Counted from the first letter of the stretch, positions 1-8,547 are shown. The stretch: DNA of 64,000 nt from a bacterium (GCA_025782575.1 JALGYY010000017.1:423892-487891); one strand, 5' to 3'. Translations and numbers: made by a program. Notes: generated from the letters alone by a model not told the origin.

Positions 1-896
1 GCCTGATCCAGGTTCAGCGAAACGAATTTCGGCCCCAGCGCCTCGGTGTGAACCGTGTCGATCATCCAGGCTTCGCCGGTACGGACTGCATACTTGAGCT
101 GCCCGTTCGTGTGATCTCGATAGGCGATGTGCGGAGTACTTCCCCCATCAAGCACAAGCGAACAAGCCTGACCAAGAAACACCCCGCTCTCGATCGTTTC
201 AAAGGTCCAGACACCAGCGGTCTTCCGGCCATACTTCAGCTCCATCTCTTCGCCTGCACTGCTCCGATAGCTGATATGAACGTCCCCTGAAGCATCGACC
301 ACCACGCTCATGTCGAAGAGGACGCTGCTGTCCGGAATTGCTTCGAAGCTCCAGACTCCTCCCGACTTAACGGCATATTTCAGATTTCCCGGGTAATCAA
401 GGTAGAGAATGTGGACCTGTCCCGCGGCATCGAGGGCAAGCGCAATCGATCGGCCCATCTCCGCGGTGTTGTCGACCGTCTCGACCGCCCATACTCCCGA
501 CGATTTCCGTGCGTACTTGAGGGCGCTGTTCGTCTCGTCCCTGTATGCGATATGGGGATCACCTGAAGCATCGAGAGCGATGGCCGTGTTTCGCCCCGTG
601 AGACCGGTCGTGTCCGGGGTCTCCGTAATCCAGACCCCCCCCACCTGCCGGGCGTATCTGAGGTCACCACCTGAGTAAGCGTGATAGCTGATGTGAGCTG
701 AGTTCCCCGCATCGAGGGCGATCGACGTATATCCTCCTACCGATCCAACGGCGTCCACTGACTCGGTGGTGAAGAGAGTTGACGCTGCAGCGGCGTGAAC
801 GGCCCCCGTCGCCGCCAGGCTTGAAAAGCACGTAAGCGACAACAAGACGGGGAATGTGATCGGACTTGGGGGGCGGAAAGGTGCGATGTTCATCAT
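1..896 (-). CDS. Secreted repeat protein (beta-propeller-like), C-terminus beyond window edge
   Basis: I translated the minus strand by hand from the ATG at 896. The second in-frame ATG at 893 is an alternative. A GAGGGA ribosome site lies about 8 bases upstream. The product starts with a hydrophobic signal peptide (residues about 10-38, with an Ala-rich cleavage region VHAAAAS). It then holds at least five copies of a roughly 45-residue repeat of the form 'LKYA.k.gGvW..etvd....G..siaLDasG.pHIaYrd'. Repeats of this kind are usually predicted to form propeller blades in secreted proteins. The frame is open to base 1, so the gene continues outside the window and its C-terminal anchor or sorting domain is unseen. 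No catalytic motif is visible and the function is unknown. Extracellular or periplasmic location is inferred from the signal peptide. Confidence 0.75.
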   Translation of the reverse strand, partial: MMNIAPFRPPSPITFPVLLSLTCFSSLAATGAVHAAAASTLFTTESVDAVGSVGGYTSIALDAGNSAHISYHAYSGGDLRYARQVGGVWITETPDTTGLTGRNTAIALDASGDPHIAYRDETNSALKYARKSSGVWAVETVDNTAEMGRSIALALDAAGQVHILYLDYPGNLKYAVKSGGVWSFEAIPDSSVLFDMSVVVDASGDVHISYRSSAGEEMELKYGRKTAGVWTFETIESGVFLGQACSLVLDGGSTPHIAYRDHTNGQLKYAVRTGEAWMIDTVHTEALGPKFVSLNLDQ

Positions 897-1069
897 AGAT
901 CCGTCCCTCGCCATGGTGAATTCTTCGATCAGTCTACCACAATCCTCAATCACGACAGGAGATCATGGCCAATGTTGCCTTGATGGGTGACCGGTCCACG
1001 ATCATACTCACCCATGATGGAAGAGCGCCGTTAGACATAAGAAACGCAATCGACATGGAGGCGATCGGA

Positions 1070-1981
1070 ATGAGCAAATGCGCCGTGATCGACATGGGGA
1101 CCAACTCGATGAAGATGCGGGTGATGGCGATACTCCCCGGGGAGGCGAAAGTCCTAGCCGACAGAACAGTGATCACCATGCTCGGCGAGGGGATGCACGA
1201 AACGGGAGTGATCTCTTCGGACGCGATCGATCGAAACGTGGCTGCCGTTCTCGAGTTCGTACAGGAATTCCGTGACATTGGTGTCGGCGAAATCGTGGCT
1301 GTAGGCACGATGGCTCTCCGGACTGCGAAGAATGCAGGGGAGTTTATCGATCGAGTGAAGAGAGAGAGTGGCATTGTGGTTGAGGTGATCTCCGGCGAGG
1401 AAGAGGCTCGTCTTTCCTACCTGGCTGTTCTCTCAGGGCTAGGCATACCGGAAGGGAATGTCTGTGTCTTCGATACCGGTGGGGGGAGCATCGAATTCAT
1501 TTTCGGCGCGGATGACCTGATCAAGCGCCGCTTCAGCCTCGACGTCGGCTCCCGCCGACCGACAGAGGAGATCCTTCGATCTGATCCGGTTACCACGGAA
1601 GAGCAGGCGAAGTTCATCGGCTTTCTGGAAAAGGAACTGGGCGATCTGAAAGCCGGCGTTGACACTCTCGTCGGAATGGGGGGCACTGTTACCAGTATGG
1701 GAGCGGTCATGCTTGAAATGAAGGAGTACGATCCCGATCGAATCCAGGGACTGATCCTCCCCTTTGGTGAGGTGAACCGGCAGGTCGAAATGTATCGCGC
1801 TCTGACCATAGAAGAACGAAAAGGGACAGTCGGCCTGATGCCCAAGCGGGCGGACGTCATTCTCGCGGGCGCATCCATCGTGCTAACGGTGATGAAGATG
1901 ATCGGCGTTGAGCAGCTGACCATAAGCGACCGCGGACTTCGCCATGGATTGATGTATGATCGTTTTCAGCGGGGAGATTAG
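1070..1981 (+). CDS. Ppx/GppA family phosphatase
   Basis: The protein belongs to the exopolyphosphatase/guanosine pentaphosphate phosphatase family, with an ASKHA fold. It has about 303 residues, the short form consisting only of the catalytic Ppx-GppA domain without a C-terminal HD domain. Visible motifs are the first phosphate loop 'IDMGTNSMKM' near the start, 'SGEEEARLSY', the second phosphate loop 'VFDTGGGSIEF', and 'GMGGTVTSMG'. I chose the ATG at 1070 because GGAG lies at 1057-1060 and translation then begins with the conserved beta strand 'CAVIDMGTNS'. The frame is open further upstream to 965, but that extension matches nothing in the family. The expected activity is hydrolysis of polyphosphate or pppGpp; which substrate cannot be told from sequence. 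It is convergent with the next gene and probably monocistronic. Confidence 0.9.
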   Translation: MSKCAVIDMGTNSMKMRVMAILPGEAKVLADRTVITMLGEGMHETGVISSDAIDRNVAAVLEFVQEFRDIGVGEIVAVGTMALRTAKNAGEFIDRVKRESGIVVEVISGEEEARLSYLAVLSGLGIPEGNVCVFDTGGGSIEFIFGADDLIKRRFSLDVGSRRPTEEILRSDPVTTEEQAKFIGFLEKELGDLKAGVDTLVGMGGTVTSMGAVMLEMKEYDPDRIQGLILPFGEVNRQVEMYRALTIEERKGTVGLMPKRADVILAGASIVLTVMKMIGVEQLTISDRGLRHGLMYDRFQRGD

Positions 1982-2015
1982 ACGATTCGTAGCGAGCCAC
2001 CCGATCCTCACACCG

Positions 2016-2435
2016 CTATGATCCTGGCGTCCACCTCCGCGGCTCTATGCATCCTGTAACTGTCGGATGCCAGGGCAAGATATCTGCGACCATGGTCCCT
2101 TGAATCAGGATTGGATCCCGGGCGATGATATTTCGAGCCTGAGAGAGGCTTTCTGCCTCGATAATCCCGAAGAGCCCGCTGAAATCCTTGAACGGTCCTC
2201 CCGTTACAAGGATCTTCGACTCTTCCAATTCACCCATTAACAGAAAATGCCCTTCCACACCGGGTTGCTCGAGTGGTGGCGTCTCCCCCGACCATCCCGG
2301 GCCCGGACGATAGATAAAGACAAAATAGTCCATCGACGTCTCAACCGCTCCCGTGGTCGGCTCTTCGGCAGCACTTGCCACCGCGCTCCAACTCAGCAAA
2401 AGGCCACATATGACAACAGGTACATGGATTCTCAT
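2016..2435 (-). CDS. Secreted YciI-like (YCII domain) protein
   Basis: This is a 139-residue protein with a clear Sec signal peptide (hydrophobic residues about 5-22, ending ASA-AEE). A YCII/DGPF-like alpha-beta domain follows. Its signatures are 'YFVFIYRPGPGW', 'GHFLLMGELEESKILVTGGPF' split across strands, and 'AESLSQARNIIARDPIL'. YciI-fold proteins form ferredoxin-like dimers, and most have no assigned reaction. The export signal is unusual because typical YciI proteins are cytoplasmic. A GGAAGGGAGG ribosome site precedes the ATG. The gene is divergent from a TetR regulator. Its own promoter (2481-2510) is bracketed by two perfect inverted repeats, so repression by that TetR protein is likely. 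Confidence 0.8.
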   Translation of the reverse strand: MRIHVPVVICGLLLSWSAVASAAEEPTTGAVETSMDYFVFIYRPGPGWSGETPPLEQPGVEGHFLLMGELEESKILVTGGPFKDFSGLFGIIEAESLSQARNIIARDPILIQGTMVADILPWHPTVTGCIEPRRWTPGS

Positions 2436-2465
2436 TGCTTCCCTCCCTTCCTAGAGCAGACGACA

Positions 2466-2485
2466 ACCATACGCTTACGTATGGT
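2466..2485. promoter_or_regulatory. Palindromic operator O1 for the TetR regulator
   Basis: The sequence ACCATACG-CTTA-CGTATGGT is a perfect 8-base inverted repeat with a 4-base spacer. It overlaps the -10 hexamer of the promoter for the YciI-like gene. The half-site CGTATGG recurs exactly at 2519-2525 in the second operator. TetR dimers typically bind such dyads in divergent regions; binding here is inferred. Confidence 0.65.
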
Positions 2486-2510
2486 AACAAACTCTTCCAG
2501 GACTTGTCAA
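2481..2510 (-). promoter_or_regulatory. Sigma70-like promoter of the YciI-like gene
   Basis: On the minus strand a consensus -35 TTGACA lies at 2505-2510 and a -10 TACCAT at 2481-2486, with an 18-base spacer. This directs transcription toward 2435. The -10 is inside operator O1 and the -35 touches operator O2, the usual geometry of a repressed promoter. Confidence 0.6.
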
Positions 2511-2523
2511 TACGGTAGCGTAT
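2510..2523. promoter_or_regulatory. Palindromic operator O2 for the TetR regulator
   Basis: ATACG-GTAG-CGTAT is a perfect 5-base dyad with the same 4-base spacer as O1. Its right half-site extends to CGTATGGT as in O1. It covers the first possible start codon of tetR (2522), which argues that translation starts at 2540 and that the regulator controls itself. Confidence 0.55.
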
Positions 2524-2539
2524 GGTCTATCCTGACCGG

Positions 2540-3109
2540 ATGAAGAATCATCGGGCCAAGAAATCCCCACGGCTGACCCCCGAAATCTGGGCCGACGCGG
2601 CACTCGAGGCGATCGAACAAGGTGGGCTCTCCTCAGTTGCCGTCGAGCCCCTTGCAAGACTGCTCGGTGTGACCAAAGGGAGCTTTTACTGGCACTTCGA
2701 GAATCGTGATGCTCTGATCCGGGCAGCGATGCGCCAATGGGAAAAGCGAGCGATCCATGCCATTGCGGAAGCATCGCGGATCACCGACCCACGCGTTCGG
2801 CTACGAAGTCTGATCCTGTCGTCTGCAGACCGCACCACAGCAAAGCTCGATCTCGCGGTCAGCCTGGTCGCCGGTGATCCAAGGGTTCGGCCCTTCGCGC
2901 GCCGTGTAGACCGCCGATGGCTCGACTGGGCCGAGGCTGCCTATCGAGAGATGGGCCATACAAAGACTGATGCCAAACATTGGGCGCTCTCGGCATACTC
3001 GGCATACGGGGGGCTGATTCAGATTCTCCGCTTGAACCCGGACATCCTTAAGAGCAAACGCGCATGGGCACAGCATGCACGACACGTCGCCGGGATGCTC
3101 GTTCCGTAG
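2540..3109 (+). CDS. TetR/AcrR family transcriptional regulator
   Basis: This is a one-component repressor of about 189 residues. The N-terminal TetR helix-turn-helix is evident: 'IWADAALEAIEQGG', then 'VAVEPLARLLGVTKGSFYWHFENRDALI' read in parts, with the diagnostic GSFYWHF turn. The C-terminal ligand domain is divergent, so the inducer cannot be predicted. An ATG at 2522 is also in frame, but it lies inside operator O2. The 2540 start gives the usual basic N-terminus (KNHRAKKSPR). No ribosome site is visible at either start. A weak -35 TTGTCA at 2504-2509, 17 bases before TCTATC, would place the transcript start close to the ATG, so leaderless expression is possible. The likely target is the divergent secreted YciI-like gene. 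Confidence 0.88.
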   Translation: MKNHRAKKSPRLTPEIWADAALEAIEQGGLSSVAVEPLARLLGVTKGSFYWHFENRDALIRAAMRQWEKRAIHAIAEASRITDPRVRLRSLILSSADRTTAKLDLAVSLVAGDPRVRPFARRVDRRWLDWAEAAYREMGHTKTDAKHWALSAYSAYGGLIQILRLNPDILKSKRAWAQHARHVAGMLVP

Positions 3110-3512
3110 CGCGGTCTTCTCACCGGGATTCGTCGCGAGGGCTCGAAGTGCGTGGCGAGGCAACGGCTTGGGCGAGAAACCGCTGGAAGCGTATCGGAAA
3201 CTGCTCGTGAGCACAGGCGATCGTACCCCTCTGGAATACTTGTCGCCCGTTGCCGAGAGAAATAGTAAGGGTGCCCGATCCGCAGACATTCTGGTCTCGG
3301 CTCCGCTGGTCGACTTCTGCGCCGAGTTGCTGCGCGTAGCGCCGTCCGGTAGCGATCCTTTTCTGGCACTGGTTGATCTCCCGGAGCGTAGTCAAGTGAT
3401 CGCCGGCCTCAACTACTCTGGCTATGAAACCTATCGGAGGCTTGGGCCACCCGCGCCAAAGGGGGCGAGTGACAACTCAGCGAGAGCGATGTATCGTAAG
3501 AGAAAGGAATAG
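3075..3512 (+). CDS. Uncertain open frame between tetR and tex
   Basis: This 145-codon frame overlaps the end of the TetR gene by 35 bases and stops just before tex. It has no recognised domain, no signal peptide and no clear ribosome site. The opposite strand is also open over much of the same interval (for example 3120-3395), which weakens the case for either. The C-terminal third is basic (ending in MYRKRKE). It may be a small lineage-specific protein, a decayed gene or a repeat-derived sequence. I do not recognise it. The 410 bases between tetR and tex contain nothing else I can support. Confidence 0.25.
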   Translation: MHDTSPGCSFRSAVFSPGFVARARSAWRGNGLGEKPLEAYRKLLVSTGDRTPLEYLSPVAERNSKGARSADILVSAPLVDFCAELLRVAPSGSDPFLALVDLPERSQVIAGLNYSGYETYRRLGPPAPKGASDNSARAMYRKRKE

Positions 3513-3520
3513 AGGACAGC

Positions 3521-5695
3521 ATGACATCCGTCTCAACAACACTCCCGCCTCCCGAATACGCGAAGATCATCTCTACTGAGCTCATGATCCCGCAAAGTTC
3601 CGTTGACTCGGTCATCCGCCTTCTGGACGAAGGGTGCACAGTGCCATTCATTGCGCGCTACCGAAAAGAAGCGACTGGTGGAACGGAGGACGCCGCTATC
3701 GAGAAGACGATGGAGCACCTCGATTTTCACCGGTCGCTCAACGACCGGAAGCAGGCCATCCTCGACAGCATCAATGAAAAGGGCAATCTGACACCCGAAC
3801 TTCTGGCGAAAGTCATAAAAGCAACAACGCGAACGGCGCTGGAAGATCTCTATCTGCCATACCGACCGAAGCGCCGGACGAGGGCGACCATGGCGAAGGA
3901 GAAGGGTCTCCTGCCGCTTGCGGACCGCATGTGGGCTCAGTCAGATAGAGAGGGCGATCTGCAAATGATTGCAAAAGAGTTTGTAGATGCCGATAGAGGA
4001 GTCCCGTCTACCGATGACGCGCTCCAGGGTGCGCGTGACATTGTCGCGGAACAGATTACCGAGAACGCCGCATGGCGGGCGGCGGTTCGTCACCTGACAT
4101 CGACTAAGGGTTTCATGACTTCACGCGCGGCGCGCGGCAAATCGAAGGAAGAAAGCAAATTCCAGGACTACTACGAGTTCAGCGAGCCATTAAAGCGCAT
4201 TCCATCCCACCGCGTGCTCGCCATTCTGCGTGGTGAGAAAGAGGGATTCCTCACATATCGTATCGCGCCGGACCCCGAAAGCGCTCGTACATTGTTGAGC
4301 AATCGTGTTTTGGACGGACACTCTTCCATCTGGGAGCAGCAGATGCGCAAAGCATCTGACGACGCCTATGATCGTCTGCTGGCGCCGCAATTGCAAACGG
4401 AGATTCGGACAGAGCTCAAGTTGCAGGCGGATAGCGACGCGATTGATGTGTTTGCGACCAATCTTCGCGATCTGTTGATGGCACCACCATTCGGCGGGAA
4501 GACAGTCATGGCCATTGACCCAGGGTACAGGACCGGATGCAAAGTTGTCGTGCTCGGGCCAACAGGGCGGTTGCTCGACCACGGCGTTGTCTATCCCACG
4601 GTCCCTCGGAAAGACGTGGCGGGCACCGAGAAAGCCTTCGACAACTGGTTCGCCAGATTCCCCGACATCGAAGGTGTTCCGATCGGAAACGGCACCGGCG
4701 GCAGGGAGACATTGGCAATTGTTTCGCGCTATCTGAAAGCATCGCACCCCGGTGTAAGAGCGCTCACCGTTAACGAATCCGGGGCATCTGTTTACTCCGC
4801 ATCTCCGATCGCCCGCGAGGAACTCCCGGATCGCGATGTGACCGTACGGGGTGCCGTCTCGATCGGGCGCCGCCTGCAGGACCCGCTGGCTGAGCTTGTA
4901 AAGATCGATCCCAAATCAATCGGGGTCGGACAGTACCAGCATGATGTCGACCAGAAGCGATTGAAACAGAAGCTCGATTCCGTGGTGCAGTCATGCGTGA
5001 ACAATGTTGGTGTGGACGTCAATACGGCTTCGCCGGCACTACTTTCCTATGTTTCCGGCATCACGAGCAGAATCGCGAAAAACATCGTCGCCTATCGCGA
5101 TGAGTCCGGCGGCTTTGCAAGCCGAAAGGAATTCAGAAAAGTATCCGGTCTCGGAGCAAAAGCATTCGAACAGTCTGCCGGATTTCTACGTGTAAAGGGA
5201 GACACCGCCCTCGACAACTCCGCCGTACATCCGGAACGCTACAAATTGGTCGAGAAGATCGCTTCCGACCTGGGACACGAGGTCGATCAACTGATCGGGG
5301 ACAGCCAGTCGGTTCGCGCAATCGACATCCAGTCTTACGTCGACAATACGGTCGGGCTTTACACCCTCCAGGATATCGTCTCCGAACTCGAAAAGCCGGG
5401 CCGTGACCCCCGCAAGGATTTCGAAGCGGTGGAGTTCCTGGAAAGCGTGCAGGAACTGGAAGATCTCGAAAAGGGGATGGTGATGAACGGCGTGGTCACA
5501 AACGTGACAAAGTTCGGCGCATTTATCGATGTCGGCGTACATCAGGATGGCCTTGTTCATGTCAGCAAGATTGCCGATCGCTTCATAAGCGATCCGGCGG
5601 AAGTATTGCATGCCGGGCAGAATGTTCGGGTGCGGGTGATGGAGATTGACATCGAGCGGAAACGTATCAGTCTGAGCATTCGCGACGCGAACTGA
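3521..5695 (+). CDS. tex: Transcription accessory protein Tex (S1 RNA-binding)
   Basis: A full-length Tex protein (724 residues; the family is usually 700-780). The domain order is as expected. An N-terminal Tex helical region opens the protein and includes 'VPFIARYRKEATGG'. The YqgF/RuvC-like domain is around residues 325-450, with 'VMAIDPGYRTGCKVVVLGPTG' in pieces and 'PIGNGTGGRETLAIV'. A helix-hairpin-helix region with 'VDVNTASPALLSYVSGI' follows, and a C-terminal S1 domain with 'GMVMNGVVTNVTKFGAFIDVGVHQDGLVHVS' split over strands ends it. Tex binds nucleic acid and RNA polymerase and is linked to transcription-coupled processes and toxin expression in other bacteria. The start ATG is preceded by GAGGACA at good distance. 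It is convergent with the following kinase gene. Confidence 0.96.
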   Translation: MTSVSTTLPPPEYAKIISTELMIPQSSVDSVIRLLDEGCTVPFIARYRKEATGGTEDAAIEKTMEHLDFHRSLNDRKQAILDSINEKGNLTPELLAKVIKATTRTALEDLYLPYRPKRRTRATMAKEKGLLPLADRMWAQSDREGDLQMIAKEFVDADRGVPSTDDALQGARDIVAEQITENAAWRAAVRHLTSTKGFMTSRAARGKSKEESKFQDYYEFSEPLKRIPSHRVLAILRGEKEGFLTYRIAPDPESARTLLSNRVLDGHSSIWEQQMRKASDDAYDRLLAPQLQTEIRTELKLQADSDAIDVFATNLRDLLMAPPFGGKTVMAIDPGYRTGCKVVVLGPTGRLLDHGVVYPTVPRKDVAGTEKAFDNWFARFPDIEGVPIGNGTGGRETLAIVSRYLKASHPGVRALTVNESGASVYSASPIAREELPDRDVTVRGAVSIGRRLQDPLAELVKIDPKSIGVGQYQHDVDQKRLKQKLDSVVQSCVNNVGVDVNTASPALLSYVSGITSRIAKNIVAYRDESGGFASRKEFRKVSGLGAKAFEQSAGFLRVKGDTALDNSAVHPERYKLVEKIASDLGHEVDQLIGDSQSVRAIDIQSYVDNTVGLYTLQDIVSELEKPGRDPRKDFEAVEFLESVQELEDLEKGMVMNGVVTNVTKFGAFIDVGVHQDGLVHVSKIADRFISDPAEVLHAGQNVRVRVMEIDIERKRISLSIRDAN

Positions 5696-5731
5696 TCACG
5701 CTGGCGGAAGCACTTCATCCCTGGAGAGTAT

Positions 5732-8191
5732 CTACAACTCACTCAATTTCTTGTGCCATTCTGCTGCCTGCTGATCGTATCCCTTCCCAGGGTCAGCAGC
5801 TTGCCAGTCCTCGTACAGCTCCGCCAGACCGGTCAGGATTTCCTTTTCGTTTTTTGCTGTCGTTCCCGGTGCTTCGCCATAAATCGCATGCGCCTCCAGC
5901 AGATCGCTCTCCGCCGATTTGAATGATCCGATCGCCGAACGCGACCGACCCAATGTAGTCAGAATCGTAGCCAGGAAGTGCGCGAAATCTCCGACAAATG
6001 TCTGCCTCGCTTCAGCTTCCGCCGGTTCCAGAATTGCTATGGCCTGATCAGGCCTGTCCTTTTGAAGATACAGGGCTCCCATATTCTTGATCGCCGACAA
6101 TGTGTTCGGATGGTCATTGCCAAGCACCTCCCGATATCCCGCCAGCGCCTCATTGTAATAGCCAAGAGCCTCGTCAGGCTCGCCCATTGCCCCGAAAAGA
6201 AAACCCATGTTGTTGATCGAACGGAGTGTCTCCGGATGATCAGCTCCCAGCATGCGGCGCCGCCCCTCCATCGCCTCGCGGAGATAGCCTTCTGCCTCTT
6301 CGAGTCTCCCCATATGGACCAGCAATGTGCCTACATTGTTGATTGATGTCAGCGTAAGGGGATGATCGTCGCCGTTCACTCCACGATCGCCGGCCAGCGA
6401 CTCATGTAAATAGATAAGTGCCTCCTCTCGCTTGCCGAGCGATCGGAGGAGCTGGCCCATGTTGTTGATCGCTGTCAGCGTAGAGGGGTCATCGTTACCG
6501 AGTACACGGCGCTGGCCCTCCAACGCTTCGCGAAAATATGGTTCAGCTTCTTCGAGCTTGCCAAGTGACCAAAGCACGGTCCCCACATGACCGAGGGTTT
6601 GCAATGTAAACGGATGATCATCGCCGTACACTCGACTTTCGCCATCGAGCGCTTCGCGGGAATACAAGAGCGCCTCTTCATAATCATCCATAATCCAGAG
6701 CAGAAAGCCAATGTGCTTGATTGATTCCAACGTCTCCGGATGGTCATCACCCAGCGAGCGACGCTGGACCTCGACCGCTTCGCTGAAATAGGAATGGGCC
6801 TCCTCAAACTTGCCCATTTCTCTCAACAGAAGCCCCGTAGCCCGGACTGATCGAAGGGTCTCCAGATGCTCTTCGCCAAGCAACTGACGTCGGGTGGTGA
6901 GAGCGGACTCGTGCAGAGGAGCCGCCTCGGAATAAAGGCCGATATCGCGATAGATGTCACCGACAGTCTGTTCTAGAGCGGCTCGAATCAGCGGTTTTTC
7001 TGAGAATTCCTCCTCGATCGCCAGGGCCGCCCGATGGAGTACCTGCTTGTCGATAAGCTCGAGTGCAATACTGGTCGAGTTCGTGCGACGGAGAGTCCTT
7101 CCGAACGCCGCGAGAGTCGACTCCATTTCCTGAGGCGGGATTCCTTCCTCTTCAATGGCCGCCCGCAGCCGTTCTTCGATATTTTCGTAGAGCGCGCGCC
7201 CCATCTCTACGGCGTCGATGTCACCCAGCATGGATGCCTGAAATTCTGTAACCAGTCCCAGTTCCTCAGCACGTGAATGAGCTTCCGTCTGTGCCTTTTC
7301 CGCCGCCACCCGAAGTGCTTCCGCCCGCGAATACAGCACGCTCATCCAGATACTAAAGCCCGCGAGCATGACAAAAAGCACCCCCACAAACACGAATGGA
7401 GCTCTGTGCCGCGCGACCAGTTTTCGAAGCTGGTAGATCGCGCTCGGCGGACGGGCGAGGATCGGCTGATTCGTAAGATAGCGATCAAAATCGTTGCTCA
7501 GCGCCGCCGCACTCTGGTAACGGCGATTCGGCTCCTTCTCAAGAGCCTTCAGCACGATCGTTTCGAGATCCCCCCGCAATGCCCGCGAAATCGTACTCGG
7601 CCGCTTCGGCTCTTCTTCGCAGATTACCCGCACCGCTTCGTGCAGCATGCCCTTGTTCACATCGTACGGCAGCGAGTCAGTCAACATTTCATACGCGATC
7701 ACACCAAGCGAATAGACATCGGTCCGCACGTCGATCGTATCCGCATCTCCACGAGCCTGCTCCGGACTCATGTACGGAAGCGTTCCCTGAATCTGACCCA
7801 CTTCCGTCACCAGAGTTGTGACAGACAGGTCTGACTCGGTAATTTTCGCGAGACCAAAATCGAGGATCTTGGGGTGGCCGTCGGCATTGATCAGGATGTT
7901 GCTCGGCTTGAGATCCCGATGCATGACACCCCGCTGGTGCGCATAATTGATCGCATCGCAAATCGTACGAAACAGTTGGAGCCGCTCCGGAATCGATAAA
8001 CTCGCCTGCCGTACATGCTCCATGAGGGGGCGACCGCGTACCATCTCCATTGCAAAGAAATGCTCGCCATTGTCCGTACGGCCCGCTTCGTAGATCGCTG
8101 CAATCGACGGGTGCTTGAGCCGCGCCAGCGCCTGCCCTTCCCTTTGAAAGAGCCTGACCTGAAGCTCGTCGACGTACCGTCCGCCACGCAT
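5732..8191 (-). CDS. Ser/Thr protein kinase with TPR repeats, main fragment of a frameshifted gene
   Basis: This 819-codon frame holds most of a membrane kinase. It has 'HRDLKPSNILI', 'DFGLA' and 'GTLPYMSPEQ' of a Hanks-type catalytic domain. One transmembrane helix (around residues 270-290, 'VFVGVLFVMLAGFSIW') follows, then a long array of kinesin-light-chain-type TPRs with 42-residue spacing and recurrent 'GDDHP.TL' turns. The glycine-rich ATP loop and the N-terminus are in another frame at 8197-8532. Comparison with the paralogue at 13217 shows that the expected 'PKR.VALKV' strand, with the catalytic Lys, is encoded just upstream in this frame. A single base has therefore been lost near 8216-8221. 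The real gene is 5732-8532 (about 930 residues). TPR kinases of this type sense or scaffold at the cytoplasmic membrane. Either a pseudogene or a sequence error. Confidence 0.8.
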   Translation of the reverse strand: MRGGRYVDELQVRLFQREGQALARLKHPSIAAIYEAGRTDNGEHFFAMEMVRGRPLMEHVRQASLSIPERLQLFRTICDAINYAHQRGVMHRDLKPSNILINADGHPKILDFGLAKITESDLSVTTLVTEVGQIQGTLPYMSPEQARGDADTIDVRTDVYSLGVIAYEMLTDSLPYDVNKGMLHEAVRVICEEEPKRPSTISRALRGDLETIVLKALEKEPNRRYQSAAALSNDFDRYLTNQPILARPPSAIYQLRKLVARHRAPFVFVGVLFVMLAGFSIWMSVLYSRAEALRVAAEKAQTEAHSRAEELGLVTEFQASMLGDIDAVEMGRALYENIEERLRAAIEEEGIPPQEMESTLAAFGRTLRRTNSTSIALELIDKQVLHRAALAIEEEFSEKPLIRAALEQTVGDIYRDIGLYSEAAPLHESALTTRRQLLGEEHLETLRSVRATGLLLREMGKFEEAHSYFSEAVEVQRRSLGDDHPETLESIKHIGFLLWIMDDYEEALLYSREALDGESRVYGDDHPFTLQTLGHVGTVLWSLGKLEEAEPYFREALEGQRRVLGNDDPSTLTAINNMGQLLRSLGKREEALIYLHESLAGDRGVNGDDHPLTLTSINNVGTLLVHMGRLEEAEGYLREAMEGRRRMLGADHPETLRSINNMGFLFGAMGEPDEALGYYNEALAGYREVLGNDHPNTLSAIKNMGALYLQKDRPDQAIAILEPAEAEARQTFVGDFAHFLATILTTLGRSRSAIGSFKSAESDLLEAHAIYGEAPGTTAKNEKEILTGLAELYEDWQAADPGKGYDQQAAEWHKKLSEL

Positions 8192-8196
8192 TACCT

Positions 8197-8532
8197 TCAG
8201 GGCGACCGCCCGTTTCGGGACTGCTGCTCTGCCTCATACACGACACCAAAGCCACCCCGCCCCAGCTCGCCCTTAATCGTGTAGTCGCCGATCCTCCTGC
8301 CTGCGATCGGCTTCGGTGACACTGTGGATTCTTTCTCGCCTCCTCTTTCACCTGTCGGCGCACGAAAAACTTCTTTGCCTTTCGCGTGTGCCACAAGCAA
8401 CGACTCCACTTCCTTACGGAGATCGGTGTCATCACCACATATTTTGTCCAGATAGGAAGGCCGCTCTTCAGGCGAGCGATCGAGGCATTCGTAGAAGATC
8501 TCTTCCGAGGTTTTCCGGGGGGAGTCGTTCAT
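8197..8532 (-). CDS. N-terminal fragment of the frameshifted Ser/Thr kinase
   Basis: These 111 codons encode the first part of the kinase whose remainder lies at 5732-8191. A helical N-terminal segment includes 'EIFYECLDRSPEERPSYLD'. The start of the catalytic domain follows as 'IGDYTIKGELGRGGFGVVYEAEQQ', split here at the glycine loop GRGGFGVV. After EAEQQ the frame drifts to SRNGRSP and stops at TGA, while the +1-related frame reads PKRAVALKVM, matching the paralogue (PKRHVALKVI). The N-terminal helical module is common in planctomycete-type and FCB-type kinases. A TAAGAT -10 element ends six bases before the ATG, suggesting a leaderless transcript. Confidence 0.8.
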   Translation of the reverse strand: MNDSPRKTSEEIFYECLDRSPEERPSYLDKICGDDTDLRKEVESLLVAHAKGKEVFRAPTGERGGEKESTVSPKPIAGRRIGDYTIKGELGRGGFGVVYEAEQQSRNGRSP

Positions 8533-8538
8533 CGCCTG

Positions 8539-8547
8539 ATCTTAGCA
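8539..8547 (-). promoter_or_regulatory. Extended -10 element of the kinase gene, likely leaderless
   Basis: On the minus strand TGC-TAAGAT forms an extended -10 and is followed by CAGGCG and then the ATG at 8532. Transcription would start at or next to the initiator A. No Shine-Dalgarno sequence is present, which fits. The paralogue at 13217 has the same spacing. Confidence 0.45.
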
